Shown: in pieces, positions 15,748 through 24,096 of the stretch
Layout of the letters: each line of letters starts with the position of its first letter
How positions within the stretch are numbered: position 1 is the first letter of the stretch
DNA from: Spirochaeta lutea
GTDB lineage: Bacteria; Spirochaetota; Spirochaetia; DSM-27196; Salinispiraceae
Direction of reading: 5' to 3'
Assembly (NCBI RefSeq): GCF_000758165.1
Contig: NZ_JNUP01000047.1
Location: 1-64,000 of the forward strand
Length of the DNA: 64,000 nucleotides
The notes under the pieces: generated by a model
The model's database searches: none
Told to the model about the DNA's origin: nothing
The model's input: the letters and a program-made list of their open reading frames with translations, nothing else
Program-made: the position numbers and the translations under genes

Positions 15748-17577
15748 TTAACCGGCCCGCTGTTCCCGGTTCATATTGAAACTGTCCTTCCTCCCTGGCT
15801 TGGCACTCTTTCGTCCCTTGGACGGATACGGACGGTCATTCCAGGATTTCTGCTTTTTTGAGCGTCTGGGTTGTTTCGCCCCGCTCTGGTCGGATGAGGT
15901 TTTCTGTACAAGAATGGGCTGGCCCTGAATTTGCATGGTCGCCATTGCCTTGGGCAGATCCCGAGCGAATTGCTGATCCACCTCGAGATAGCTGCTGCCA
16001 TTCGAAATGCGGATCTTCCCGACCTCAACCCGGTCTTGGGGGAAGCAGTTGTTCAAAATACCGATGATCCGGGCGGGAGTAAGGCCATCAGCGGCACCAA
16101 GGGGCATGGTGAAGCCTTGGAATGTGGAGTTCCGGTTTTCCCGGGGTGATTCGAATGGCCGATCGCCCCGACGGCCCCGGCTTGTCCGGTCGCTGGAACC
16201 CCGCTGATTGCGGCCTCTGGCTTTGGAATCACCTTCCTGGACATTCAAATCCTCTGAATCCGCATAGTGGTGCTGAAGCCGCCCCAGCTCTTCCTGGGCT
16301 AGGCGCGCGATGAGGGTGCGCCGGTCAAGGGACTCAAGGCGTGATTCGAAATCCGAGAGCATTAGTTCGATGTCCGGCGAAATCTCCAGGGGTTTTGCCA
16401 AGGATTCAACCATGGCGTCCATCCGAGCCACGATAATATCCTTACCTACGGGGATCGGAATCCTCATAATCGGCCTGCCCATACCGCGTTCAATAGCACG
16501 GAGCCGCCCGAATTCCTTACTATGAATGATGGAAACACAGACCCCGTCCTTTCCGGCGCGCCCGGTCCGGCCGCTGCGGTGAACATAGGTTTCGGGATCA
16601 TCGGGGAGCTGGTAATTAATCACATGGGTGAGCTCGTTGACATCCAACCCCCGGGCTGCCACATCGGTAGCCGCCAGAATCTGGAGACGGCCCGAACGGA
16701 AGCGTGCCATGGTCTGATCGCGCTGGATCTGGCTATGGTCACCGTGCAGACTCTCGGCATCGTAGCCGTCCCGTACCAGATGATCACAGACCTCCTGGGT
16801 CTCCCGCTTGGTTCGGCAGAATACGATCCCGTAGATGTCCGGATGAAAATCAAGGAACCGGCGCAAGGCGGCGTAGCGGTCCCGGGCTCTGGCAACCATG
16901 TACTCGTGGCGGACGGTTTCCGCCCCCTTCAGCCCCTTGGAAGCGCCCTCCTGGCCGGTTTTAATGGTCTGGGGATCCTTCATGTAGGTGGCGGCAATAC
17001 GGGCGATGTCGTTGGGCATGGTAGCGGAGAACAGCAGGGTGGTCCGGCTTGCAGGGGTCTGGCCAAGGATAACATCGAGATCATCCTTAAAGCCCATATT
17101 GAGCATCTCATCGGCCTCATCCAAAACGAGGAATTCCAATGCGGATACATCCAGGGCGCCTCTACCCATGAGGTCGATTACCCGGCCGGGGGTGCCTACC
17201 ACAATCTGGGCACCGGCCCGGAGCGCCCGGATCTGGGCAACGATACCCGCACCTCCGTAAATGGCTGCAACCGAAAGCCCGGGGATGTTAAGGGAGAAGC
17301 GTTCCAGATCCCTGGCGATCTGCAGGGCGAGCTCCCGGGTGGGGCTCAAAATCAGGGTTTGTACCCTGGGGAGTTCGGGCTTTGCGTAGTGAATCACCGG
17401 CAGTCCGAAGGCTGCGGTTTTACCTGTTCCGGTTTGGGCCAGGGCCAGCAGATCCTTGGGCCCCTCTTCCAACAGGGCAGGAATTGCCTGGGCCTGGATG
17501 GGTGTAGGTTCAGTGAACCCAAGACCCTCGAGGGCCTGGAGAACTTCGGGCTTCAGCCCGGTCTGAGAAAATGTCAT
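15748..17577 (-). CDS. deaD: DEAD-box RNA helicase with DbpA-type RNA-binding domain
   Basis: ATP-dependent RNA helicase, probably for ribosome assembly or cold-stress mRNA unwinding. The 609 residues show the Q motif (FTEPTPIQAQ), Walker A AQTGTGKTA, PTRELALQ, GTPGRVID, LDEADEM, SATMP, ARGLDV and HRSGRTGRAG in order. A basic, low-complexity linker (~435-490) follows. The DbpA RNA-binding fold (~495-570) contains GLTPARIIGILNN and VEVGKIRI. A Lys/Arg/Ser-rich tail ends the protein. The linker DNA contains one clear (16131-16160) and one weaker (around 16222-16242) copy of the dispersed GAATCACCC motif. The terminator lies directly downstream. Confidence 0.96.
   Translation of the reverse strand: MTFSQTGLKPEVLQALEGLGFTEPTPIQAQAIPALLEEGPKDLLALAQTGTGKTAAFGLPVIHYAKPELPRVQTLILSPTRELALQIARDLERFSLNIPGLSVAAIYGGAGIVAQIRALRAGAQIVVGTPGRVIDLMGRGALDVSALEFLVLDEADEMLNMGFKDDLDVILGQTPASRTTLLFSATMPNDIARIAATYMKDPQTIKTGQEGASKGLKGAETVRHEYMVARARDRYAALRRFLDFHPDIYGIVFCRTKRETQEVCDHLVRDGYDAESLHGDHSQIQRDQTMARFRSGRLQILAATDVAARGLDVNELTHVINYQLPDDPETYVHRSGRTGRAGKDGVCVSIIHSKEFGRLRAIERGMGRPIMRIPIPVGKDIIVARMDAMVESLAKPLEISPDIELMLSDFESRLESLDRRTLIARLAQEELGRLQHHYADSEDLNVQEGDSKARGRNQRGSSDRTSRGRRGDRPFESPRENRNSTFQGFTMPLGAADGLTPARIIGILNNCFPQDRVEVGKIRISNGSSYLEVDQQFARDLPKAMATMQIQGQPILVQKTSSDQSGAKQPRRSKKQKSWNDRPYPSKGRKSAKPGRKDSFNMNREQRAG
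16131..16160 (-). repeat. Dispersed GAATCACCC motif inside the helicase linker
   Basis: On the coding strand CCATTCGAATCACCCCGGGA encodes PFESPRE in the low-complexity linker. It closely matches the intergenic copy at 59301-59328. Confidence 0.55.
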
Positions 17578-18162
17578 AATCGTCCTTTTGACAGACCGGT
17601 AGAATCCCCTTCACCCCAGGGATTGGCGGCCCGCCGCTTATGGTGTAGTTGAGCATCCTGGAAGATACCGGGACTACTCTATGCTGATGTGATTTTTCAG
17701 TCTGATTTCATTAACACTGCATCAGGGGGGAAGGTATAAAAAAGATCAGCCGTTATTGGTCCGTAGCATACTCCAGCATACGGTACCTCGGGGCGGAACT
17801 TCTACAAACCTCATGGTTCTGGGTGTCCAGAATTCTTATTGTGTGGGCTCCGCTGTATGCCAACCCAAAAAACTTTTGTAATTGGCTCAGGTTTTATCCC
17901 ACGGATAGGAATAAATGTCAACTCACCCGTGAACCCGGTTCCACCTGAGTCATGCAGAATTCGATAATTTCTTGATTTTTGCTGTTAAAGGGTGCATATT
18001 TTAAGGGGGTTGGGACGGCTGTCAAAGGCTTGTACTACCCCGGGGTTCGATTTGAACCGGGTTATACCGGGTGTTGCAATAGAGCCCTGCATGTAAAAAA
18101 AAAGCTGCGGTATTTCTAAGCGTGCACTGCTTATGGGAGGGGTTATACCGGAGGAGGCGTTT
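17578..18162. other. 585-bp gap between divergent helicase and EAL genes
   Basis: No gene is evident. It must hold the promoters of both neighbours. Visible items are a small hairpin GGTTC-GATTT-GAACC around 18043-18058, a run of nine A near 18100, and CCGTA...TACGG around 17760-17783. A weak GAATCCCCTTCACCC similarity lies at 17602. A long 5' leader for the helicase would fit, as is common for cold-shock helicases, but no known RNA motif was recognised. Confidence 0.3.
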
Positions 18163-19578
18163 ATGACTAACACGAACTCACATCCGGATTCCCAAGGGAT
18201 CGCGGTTCTTTCCACTGCTGATTTTATTCTGAGTCTTGAAGCCCTGGCAGCCAATGCCAGTACCGCTACACCGGTAATCCTTGCAGCCTGCTGTTTCCCC
18301 GGCGGGGGACTCCGCCGGAGGCTCTCCCGCTTTGACGATCTCCTGAGGAAACAGCGTTTCATAACATCGGGGCTGGGTGAGGTGATGCCGGCCCAGTGTA
18401 TCTTCGGGCAGATAAGTTCCGATGTGTACATGGCAGCCTGGCGGGATACCAAACAACAGCCCGGAGACCTGGAGCTTGTTCTGGATACCATCCGTGGGCG
18501 ACTCCTGGAACTTGGGCAGATTAATCCATCCCTCACCCCGGGAAAGTTCCGCCTCGGCTGCGCTCAATATCCCCTCCAGGGGAAAACCGTGCTGGAAACC
18601 GCCGATATCCTCACCGGGGCCATTTCCATGTCAGACTTTTCCCTGGATAACATCATATTGAACCAAGAACCCCGGGTCATCCAGCGTCTGTCCGAGGAGT
18701 ACCGGCTGATTGACCAGCTTCCCATGGCCCTGTCCCACAATTTGCTATACATGGTAGCCCAGCCGGTGATGAATCTCACCACGGGGCAGCCGGTGAGTTT
18801 AGAGCTCCTGGCCCGGTGGTTTGATCCGGAAACCGGGTTTGTAAGCCCGGACCACTTCGTTCATATCGCAGATAAGCTGGGATTGAGCGAACTACTTATT
18901 GAGAAAAGCCTGTCTGCTGCGGGAGCATTGGCAAAGGTCTTCCAATTACAAAACCTGCCGCTCCCGCTAATGACCATCAATGTAACCATGGCTGATCTGG
19001 TCCGGAAGGATTTCTGTCCGTGGTTCTTCCGCCGGGTAGATCACTGGAATGCTCCTGTGGACCGGCTGGGCCTGGAGATATCCGGCAGGGTGGATTCCTG
19101 GCCACATTACAGCACCGTTGCCAATTTGCGCACCCTGCAGGAAAGCGGCATTGAAATCATCCTCGATGATTTTGGCAGCGGCCCGAATAACTACGAGTCG
19201 GTTTGGTTTCTTCAACCCAGCAGGGTGAAGCTATCCCAGCGTTTCACCCGGGAATTAATCAAGGGAAACCTGGAACCTGATACAGAGCCTGAACACCAGG
19301 GGCACTCGCATTTTGAAATAATTCATAGGCTCACTGAAACCATAGGGGTTTCCGTCATTGCAAAGGGTGTAGAAGAAGAAATACAGGTGCAGTCCCTACA
19401 GGATGGTGGGTTCATCTATGCTCAGGGAAATTTCTTCAGCGAACCCCTGGATCTGGAAAAGGTCGCAGATTGGGTGGGCAGGCTTTCCCTCCCCGGTGCT
19501 GCCGGCAGTCTTCCCGGGGGGATGGAGGATCAAACAGATAGTTTGCTGAGCCTCTTCTCAGACGAGGAACTCTATTAG
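18163..19578 (+). CDS. EAL-domain protein with degenerate GGDEF domain
   Basis: Likely cyclic-di-GMP phosphodiesterase or sensor, 471 residues. The start at 18163 follows GGAGGAGG. The N-terminal ~195 residues keep a GGDEF-like pattern (LGCAQYPLQGKTVLETADILTGA) but lack the GGDEF active site. The EAL part (~195-440) keeps most catalytic residues: SLELLARW (EAL Glu), NVTMADL, LGLEISGR, ILDDFGSG, RVKLSQ and AKGVEEE. The metal and catalytic residues look largely intact, so activity is possible. No membrane helix is present, so it is probably cytoplasmic. A PilZ protein at 53545-54330 could be a downstream reader. Confidence 0.88.
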   Translation: MTNTNSHPDSQGIAVLSTADFILSLEALAANASTATPVILAACCFPGGGLRRRLSRFDDLLRKQRFITSGLGEVMPAQCIFGQISSDVYMAAWRDTKQQPGDLELVLDTIRGRLLELGQINPSLTPGKFRLGCAQYPLQGKTVLETADILTGAISMSDFSLDNIILNQEPRVIQRLSEEYRLIDQLPMALSHNLLYMVAQPVMNLTTGQPVSLELLARWFDPETGFVSPDHFVHIADKLGLSELLIEKSLSAAGALAKVFQLQNLPLPLMTINVTMADLVRKDFCPWFFRRVDHWNAPVDRLGLEISGRVDSWPHYSTVANLRTLQESGIEIILDDFGSGPNNYESVWFLQPSRVKLSQRFTRELIKGNLEPDTEPEHQGHSHFEIIHRLTETIGVSVIAKGVEEEIQVQSLQDGGFIYAQGNFFSEPLDLEKVADWVGRLSLPGAAGSLPGGMEDQTDSLLSLFSDEELY

Positions 19579-19687
19579 GAATCGCCGAGAGGAGGATCCC
19601 CTGCTGCCCCGGGTTGCCCGTCTGCCCGTTACCGGCAACTTCGTTCCACGCCAGGGGCGTTTTTCGTTAAAATCACCCTGAAGAACA

Positions 19688-19715
19688 TTGACAATCTTCT
19701 AGGATTTGATAAGAT
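19688..19715 (+). promoter_or_regulatory. Sigma70-type promoter of leuA
   Basis: TTGACA at 19688-19693 and TAAGAT at 19710-19715 are separated by 16 bp. Transcription would start near 19722, directly at the leader-peptide ATG (19723). Confidence 0.8.
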
Positions 19716-19722
19716 TTGTCCC

Positions 19723-19815
19723 ATGAATGATTATCGGTCTGAACACTTCAACCTCCACCTCCTAGCCCTACTCCTTTTCTCTGGCTCTGCAGTGGCGGTA
19801 CGAGGTAGCCGATAG
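19723..19815 (+). CDS. leuL: Leucine-rich leader peptide of leuA
   Basis: A 30-codon frame between the promoter and an intrinsic terminator. It contains six leucines in an eight-residue stretch (LHLLALLL, codons 11-18) and then a stop at 19813. This is the layout of amino-acid attenuation leaders: ribosomes stalling at Leu codons when leucyl-tRNA is scarce would change RNA folding. The codons CUC, CUA and CUU are mixed rather than one rare codon. The start lies at the predicted transcription start, so the leader may be translated without a ribosome-binding site. Confidence 0.8.
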   Translation: MNDYRSEHFNLHLLALLLFSGSAVAVRGSR

Positions 19816-19869
19816 CCTACCTGGGTATTACCAAGCCCGCTGCGGAGAGATCCGGGCGGGCTTTTTTTT
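19803..19869 (+). terminator. leuA attenuator (pause hairpin and terminator)
   Basis: AGGTAG (19803-19808) pairs with CTACCT (19817-19822) across the leader stop codon. A terminator follows: AAGCCCGC (19833-19840) with GCGGGCTT (19856-19863) and a run of eight T. It ends 70 bp before leuA. Which segments form the antiterminator was not worked out. Confidence 0.82.
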
Positions 19870-19938
19870 AACCCTGTCCGGTACTCCCCGGGCAATCCAC
19901 GCATCCCCAGGGACGGGTACATTCAAAAGGAGGAAGAA

Positions 19939-21675
19939 ATGGCAAAGTATCGACCCTACCCCCCGGTGAAATTGTCCGACAGGACCTGGCCGGAACGGGT
20001 AATCAGCACGCCGCCCCAGTGGTGCAGCGTTGATCTTCGTGACGGGAACCAAGCCCTGGCAACCCCTATGAATATCGATCAGAAAATGAAGATGTTTTCC
20101 CTGCTGGTCGAACTCGGTTTCAAGGAAATCGAGATTGGGTTTCCCTCAGCCAGCCAGATAGAGTATGATTTTCTCCGATCCCTCATCGAGAAGGACCTGA
20201 TTCCCGAAGACGTGACCATTCAGGTCCTGACCCAGAGCCGAAGGCACCTGATTGAGCGCACGGTTCAGAGTCTTAAGGGCTGTAAAAAGGCAATAATCCA
20301 TCTGTACAACTCCACAAGCGAACAACAGCGGCGGATTACCTTTTCCATGAGTCAACAGGAGATCCTGGACATCGCCATTGCGGGAACCAAGACGATTATT
20401 GAACTGCTGCCGGAGCTGGAGGGTACCGAGGTGACTCTGCAGTACAGTCCGGAGAGTTTTACCGGAACCGAATTGCCCTATGCTCTGGAGGTCTGCCAGC
20501 AGGTCATTCAAACCTGGGATCCAAAGCTCCGGGGACCGGTTATAATCAATCTGCCCGCCACCGTGGAGCTATCCACCCCGAATATCTATGCTGATCAGAT
20601 CGAATGGTTCTCCCGTAATTTAGACCACCGTGAACAGATCATTATCAGTCTGCACACCCATAATGACCGGGGTACCGGTGTGGCAGCCACAGAATTGGGC
20701 CTCATGGCAGGTGCCCAACGGGTTGAGGGCACCCTCTTTGGTAATGGGGAGCGCACGGGGAATGTGGATATCGTGACCCTGGCATTAAATCTCTTCAGCC
20801 AGGGAATCAACCCCGGATTGGACTTTAGCAATCTCCCCAGAGTACGGCAGGTGTACGAGGAATGCACCCAGATGGATGTTCATCCCCGCCACCCCTACGC
20901 CGGGGATCTGGTCTTTACCGCGTTTTCTGGCAGTCACCAGGATGCAATTTCCAAGGGGATGGCGTTGGTGGAGGGCAAAACCGAGGCTCTGGGTACCCAG
21001 TCCAAGGCCCGGTCTAGCTGGAACCAGGCCTTTGCTGAGAACACTCCCCTCTGGGATGTTCCGTACATTCCCATAGATCCCAAGGACATCGGGCGTACCT
21101 ACCAGGCCATAATCCGGATTAATAGCCAGAGCGGCAAAGGGGGCGTGGCGTACATCCTTGAACAGGAGTACGGGTTCCGGGTACCCCGGGCGATGCAGCC
21201 AGAACTGGGGGCCGCGGCGAACCGGGTCAGCGATTCTCTGGTGAGGGAATTGACAGCCGAAGAAATTTTCACCATCTTCCAAGAGGAATTTGTAAACTGC
21301 CGAAGCCCGTTCAGCCTAAAGTCCTATTCTCTCCAGAGAAACGGCAGCCACCAGGTAGCCTTTACCGGGGTTTTGCTCCAGGAGGGGGAGGACATGAGAC
21401 TCCAAGGCTTAGGCAACGGTCCCATTGATGCCTTTGTCCATGCACTGAAAGAGGCCTTCGGGCTTTCCCTGAGCGTGGCTGAATACACCGAACAGGCCAT
21501 CGGGGCGGGGAGCGGAACGGAGGCTGCCGCCTTTATCTGCCTTCAAACCGAACACGGGGACCGTATTTGGGGTGTTGGACAGGATACCGACACCTCAGGG
21601 GCGAATTTCGCAGCGATCCTAAGCGCCATAAACCGGGGGATTGCCGCAGGAAACACGGCCTTTTCCAGCCTTTGA
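19939..21675 (+). CDS. leuA: 2-isopropylmalate synthase (type 2, long form)
   Basis: Condenses acetyl-CoA with 2-oxoisovalerate, the first step of leucine synthesis. The 578 residues match the long LeuA subfamily: PPQWCSVDLRDGNQA at ~26-41 (metal and catalytic Arg-Asp), GFKEIEIGFPSASQ, the metal-binding LHTHNDRGTG and a C-terminal regulatory dimer domain (~430-578) expected to bind leucine for feedback inhibition. The start has AAAGGAGG 6 nt upstream. It is controlled by the leader peptide and attenuator described above. No other leu gene follows, since the next gene is mltG, so leuA is probably expressed alone. Confidence 0.97.
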   Translation: MAKYRPYPPVKLSDRTWPERVISTPPQWCSVDLRDGNQALATPMNIDQKMKMFSLLVELGFKEIEIGFPSASQIEYDFLRSLIEKDLIPEDVTIQVLTQSRRHLIERTVQSLKGCKKAIIHLYNSTSEQQRRITFSMSQQEILDIAIAGTKTIIELLPELEGTEVTLQYSPESFTGTELPYALEVCQQVIQTWDPKLRGPVIINLPATVELSTPNIYADQIEWFSRNLDHREQIIISLHTHNDRGTGVAATELGLMAGAQRVEGTLFGNGERTGNVDIVTLALNLFSQGINPGLDFSNLPRVRQVYEECTQMDVHPRHPYAGDLVFTAFSGSHQDAISKGMALVEGKTEALGTQSKARSSWNQAFAENTPLWDVPYIPIDPKDIGRTYQAIIRINSQSGKGGVAYILEQEYGFRVPRAMQPELGAAANRVSDSLVRELTAEEIFTIFQEEFVNCRSPFSLKSYSLQRNGSHQVAFTGVLLQEGEDMRLQGLGNGPIDAFVHALKEAFGLSLSVAEYTEQAIGAGSGTEAAAFICLQTEHGDRIWGVGQDTDTSGANFAAILSAINRGIAAGNTAFSSL

Positions 21676-21714
21676 TGCAGTGGAATCTGCCAACGGCTCC
21701 GGGCGATATGATAC

Positions 21715-22761
21715 ATGAGAGGATCCAGGATAGTGATATATAAAAAGTTGGGGTTGATACTTCTGGTGATGGCAGCCGTTGGCCTTGGCCTGGGGGCTGC
21801 CGGGGGTGTCCTGCTGTATCAGAGCTGGAGGTCCCCCATGACCTCCCTAGAACCCAGGGAATTTACCATTGCCCGGGGAGACAGCCCGGAACTCATTGCC
21901 AACCGCCTGGTACAAGAAGGGCTGCTCACGAATTCCTGGAGCTTCCGGATTCTGGTTCGGCTCTACGGGTATGCACCGCATATTAAGGCGGGTCGGTATG
22001 GAATCCAACCCGGTGACTCCCTTCGGGACTTTACCCAGGATATTGTATCGGGGAATAGCATTCCAGATGATATTACCCTGCGGTTTACCGAAGGGATGAG
22101 GGTGGATCAGATGGGTCAGATCCTGGAGCAGGCAGGATTTTCATCGGGCCAGGAATTTAACGCCCTGGCCGTGATGGATGAAACCTGGGAGGACCTCTGG
22201 GTCATCCAGGGACTTGAGCCTGGGCAGAGCCTTAACGGGTATCTGTTTCCGGATACCTACCGAATCCGTCCCGGGACGCAACCCCGGAGTATAATCAGAA
22301 CGATGGTGGAGAATCTTCAGGTAAAACTGCAGAGTCTCGGTATAACCAATCGGGATTACCGGAGTCCCCAGGGGCTTTCGATCCACGAAATACTGACCTT
22401 TGCCAGTATTGTGCAGCAGGAAAGCCCCCTGGAAGACATGGAACTGATCGCTGGAGTCTTTGAAAATCGGCTTGAACGCGGTATGCGCTTTGAGTCGGAT
22501 GCAACGGTCAATTTTATCCTCGGAACCAGCAAGCTCATTCCCACCGCCACGGATATCCGTGTTCAGCATCCTTACAACACCTATCTGAACCGGGGGCTTC
22601 CACCGGGCCCTATCGGAAATCCGGGTATTGAGGCTATCCGAGCCACTCTAAATCCCGAACAGCATGACTACCTCTTCTTTTTACACACCCCGGAGGGTGT
22701 AACGGTTCCATCCAGAACCTTCCAGGAGCATCTGGCAGCCCGCAGAATCCACTGGGAATAG
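21715..22761 (+). CDS. mltG: Endolytic murein transglycosylase MltG
   Basis: Inner-membrane enzyme that cuts nascent peptidoglycan strands and sets glycan length. The 348 residues have one N-terminal membrane helix (~10-32), a LysM-like part with FTIARGDSPELIANRLVQEG, and the YceG catalytic domain. The catalytic Glu is in LTFASIVQQESP, followed by IAGVFENRLERGM, RFESDATVN and YNTYLNRGLPPGPIGNPG. All family blocks are present. The start is uncertain: ATG 21715 lacks a clear ribosome site, and a GTG 15 bp further in is possible. It lies 39 bp after leuA. Confidence 0.95.
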   Translation: MRGSRIVIYKKLGLILLVMAAVGLGLGAAGGVLLYQSWRSPMTSLEPREFTIARGDSPELIANRLVQEGLLTNSWSFRILVRLYGYAPHIKAGRYGIQPGDSLRDFTQDIVSGNSIPDDITLRFTEGMRVDQMGQILEQAGFSSGQEFNALAVMDETWEDLWVIQGLEPGQSLNGYLFPDTYRIRPGTQPRSIIRTMVENLQVKLQSLGITNRDYRSPQGLSIHEILTFASIVQQESPLEDMELIAGVFENRLERGMRFESDATVNFILGTSKLIPTATDIRVQHPYNTYLNRGLPPGPIGNPGIEAIRATLNPEQHDYLFFLHTPEGVTVPSRTFQEHLAARRIHWE

Positions 22762-22920
22762 CCACCAAACCACCGAACCCGGAACTACTCGAAGGGACAG
22801 GCAATCAGTGGGTAGTGCGTACCGCCTGCTACCCTGAGATATTCCCGGGGGTAGGGCTTCCGGTAGCAGATGGGATACGATGCGGGGAATTGCATGTCCT
22901 GCTCCGCTCCTTGAACCAAT

Positions 22921-22953
22921 AAAAACGGCCCCCGGAACCAACTCCAGGGGCCG
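22921..22953 (-). terminator. Intrinsic terminator downstream of the 145-residue gene
   Basis: On the minus strand CGGCCCC pairs with GGGGCCG around a ~13-nt loop, followed by five T. It lies ~100 bp beyond the stop at 23055. Confidence 0.75.
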
Positions 22954-23054
22954 ATGACTTTAGTACGGGGAATGCCAATTGCGAAGGTCTTTTACAATCG
23001 GCTTGAGGTATCCAGGAGTAATCCAGAATCCCCTAAACCCCTATATTCCAGGGC

Positions 23055-23492
23055 TCATGCCGCCGTGAAGGTCTTCAAGCGGTACATGAACCGGGAAAAA
23101 CTCCGGTGGGCGAACTGGGAACCGAAGCTGCAGACAGCCTCGGCTGCACCCACTTCGCGCCGGGATTCTTCCTTAAGGTAGTGCCAGTGACGGCAAACCC
23201 AGAGGTAGAGTTCGGCTCTACTATGGCCTGGAAAGGCTCCTGCTAATCCCTCCTGATCAATAGCCCTGCTAATAGGCTCGTACACATTCTCGTACCAGGA
23301 ATATACTGCATCCCTCATGGAGATCTCATAGGGTATACGCTCATTGGTCAGGTATTTATGGTCGCTGATGTGTTGAAGTACCTCATGGTACTGTTCATCG
23401 GATGTCAGCTGAAAATTCTCACCCGAAAATTCCGGGGTTCCCAGTACTAACGATTCGAATTCCTTTCGAAATCTGCCTGTTGTTTGTGCCAT
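23055..23492 (-). CDS. Conserved small hypothetical protein
   Basis: It has 145 residues and no signal peptide or membrane helix. AAGGAGG lies 6 nt before the ATG, so the frame is real. The middle part (SMRDAVYSWYENVYEPIS, then FPGHSRAELYLWVCRHWHYLK) resembles a short module I recall from DUF4032/ParB-like nuclease-associated proteins, where FPGRTEADLYLWV is typical. That link is from memory and not certain. The rest is charged and probably helical. It is monocistronic, with its own terminator. I cannot assign a function. Confidence 0.7.
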   Translation of the reverse strand: MAQTTGRFRKEFESLVLGTPEFSGENFQLTSDEQYHEVLQHISDHKYLTNERIPYEISMRDAVYSWYENVYEPISRAIDQEGLAGAFPGHSRAELYLWVCRHWHYLKEESRREVGAAEAVCSFGSQFAHRSFSRFMYRLKTFTAA

Positions 23493-23763
23493 AACGAACC
23501 TCCTTGGTGTTTGGCAGCGAGGGTTACGCGGCGGATCTCCTGATCCTGCGCAACTTCCTTCTATATGGGGTCGCTACTCCTCCCGTTTGGGAGGAAGACC
23601 CGGAGATTGAGAACCGTGCCGGCCTCCCGGCTTACCGGGTAGCGGCAAACTCAATCGTTATTTTTTTCTCTATCATCCCTTCGGGACTAACAATAGTCAC
23701 AAAAAAGCCAGAAGTCAATCATGGGTCCATAAATTTGTCAAGGATTTTTTATAGGAAAAGAAT

Positions 23764-24096
23764 ATGCTACTCAGATTCTGGGACTTCCAGTACAATGACG
23801 GTATGAAGAACCAGGGGATTCACGGTGATGCAATCCGGTTTCTGGTCTCAGGGAGGGTCCAGGGGGTCGGGTTCCGTTACAGTACTATGGAGATGGCAAG
23901 CCGGTTGGGACTGGGTGGTTGGACCCGGAACCTTCCCGACGGCAGGGTCGAGGTGGTGGCCCAGGGACCCGACCATGCCCTGGAGGATCTGGGGCGCTGG
24001 CTCCAGGAGGGCCCCGCCTTCGCCCGGGTTGAGGCAGTGGAATCCTCCCCGATCCACCTGACAGAGCCGCAAAAAGAATTTACTATACGACGGTGA
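23764..24096 (+). CDS. acyP: Acylphosphatase
   Basis: Hydrolyses acyl phosphates. The ~90-residue fold is complete: [37 protein letters not shown] contains the phosphate loop with catalytic Arg and the Asn of GWTRN. I keep the ATG at 23764 because AGGAAA lies 8 nt upstream. It adds ~13 non-conserved residues before a second ATG (23803) at which normal-sized family members would begin. The stop overlaps the start of the MFS gene (GTGA), so the two are coupled. Confidence 0.92.
   Translation: MLLRFWDFQYNDGMKNQGIHGDAIRFLVSGRVQGVGFRYSTMEMASRLGLGGWTRNLPDGRVEVVAQGPDHALEDLGRWLQEGPAFARVEAVESSPIHLTEPQKEFTIRR

Noticed and set aside
16522-17652. 376-codon frame opposite the DEAD-box helicase gene
   Set aside because: Antisense shadow of a conserved gene, a common effect of codon bias.
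18043-18058. T-arm-like GGTTCGATTTGAACC
   Set aside because: A simple hairpin; no cloverleaf fits on either side.
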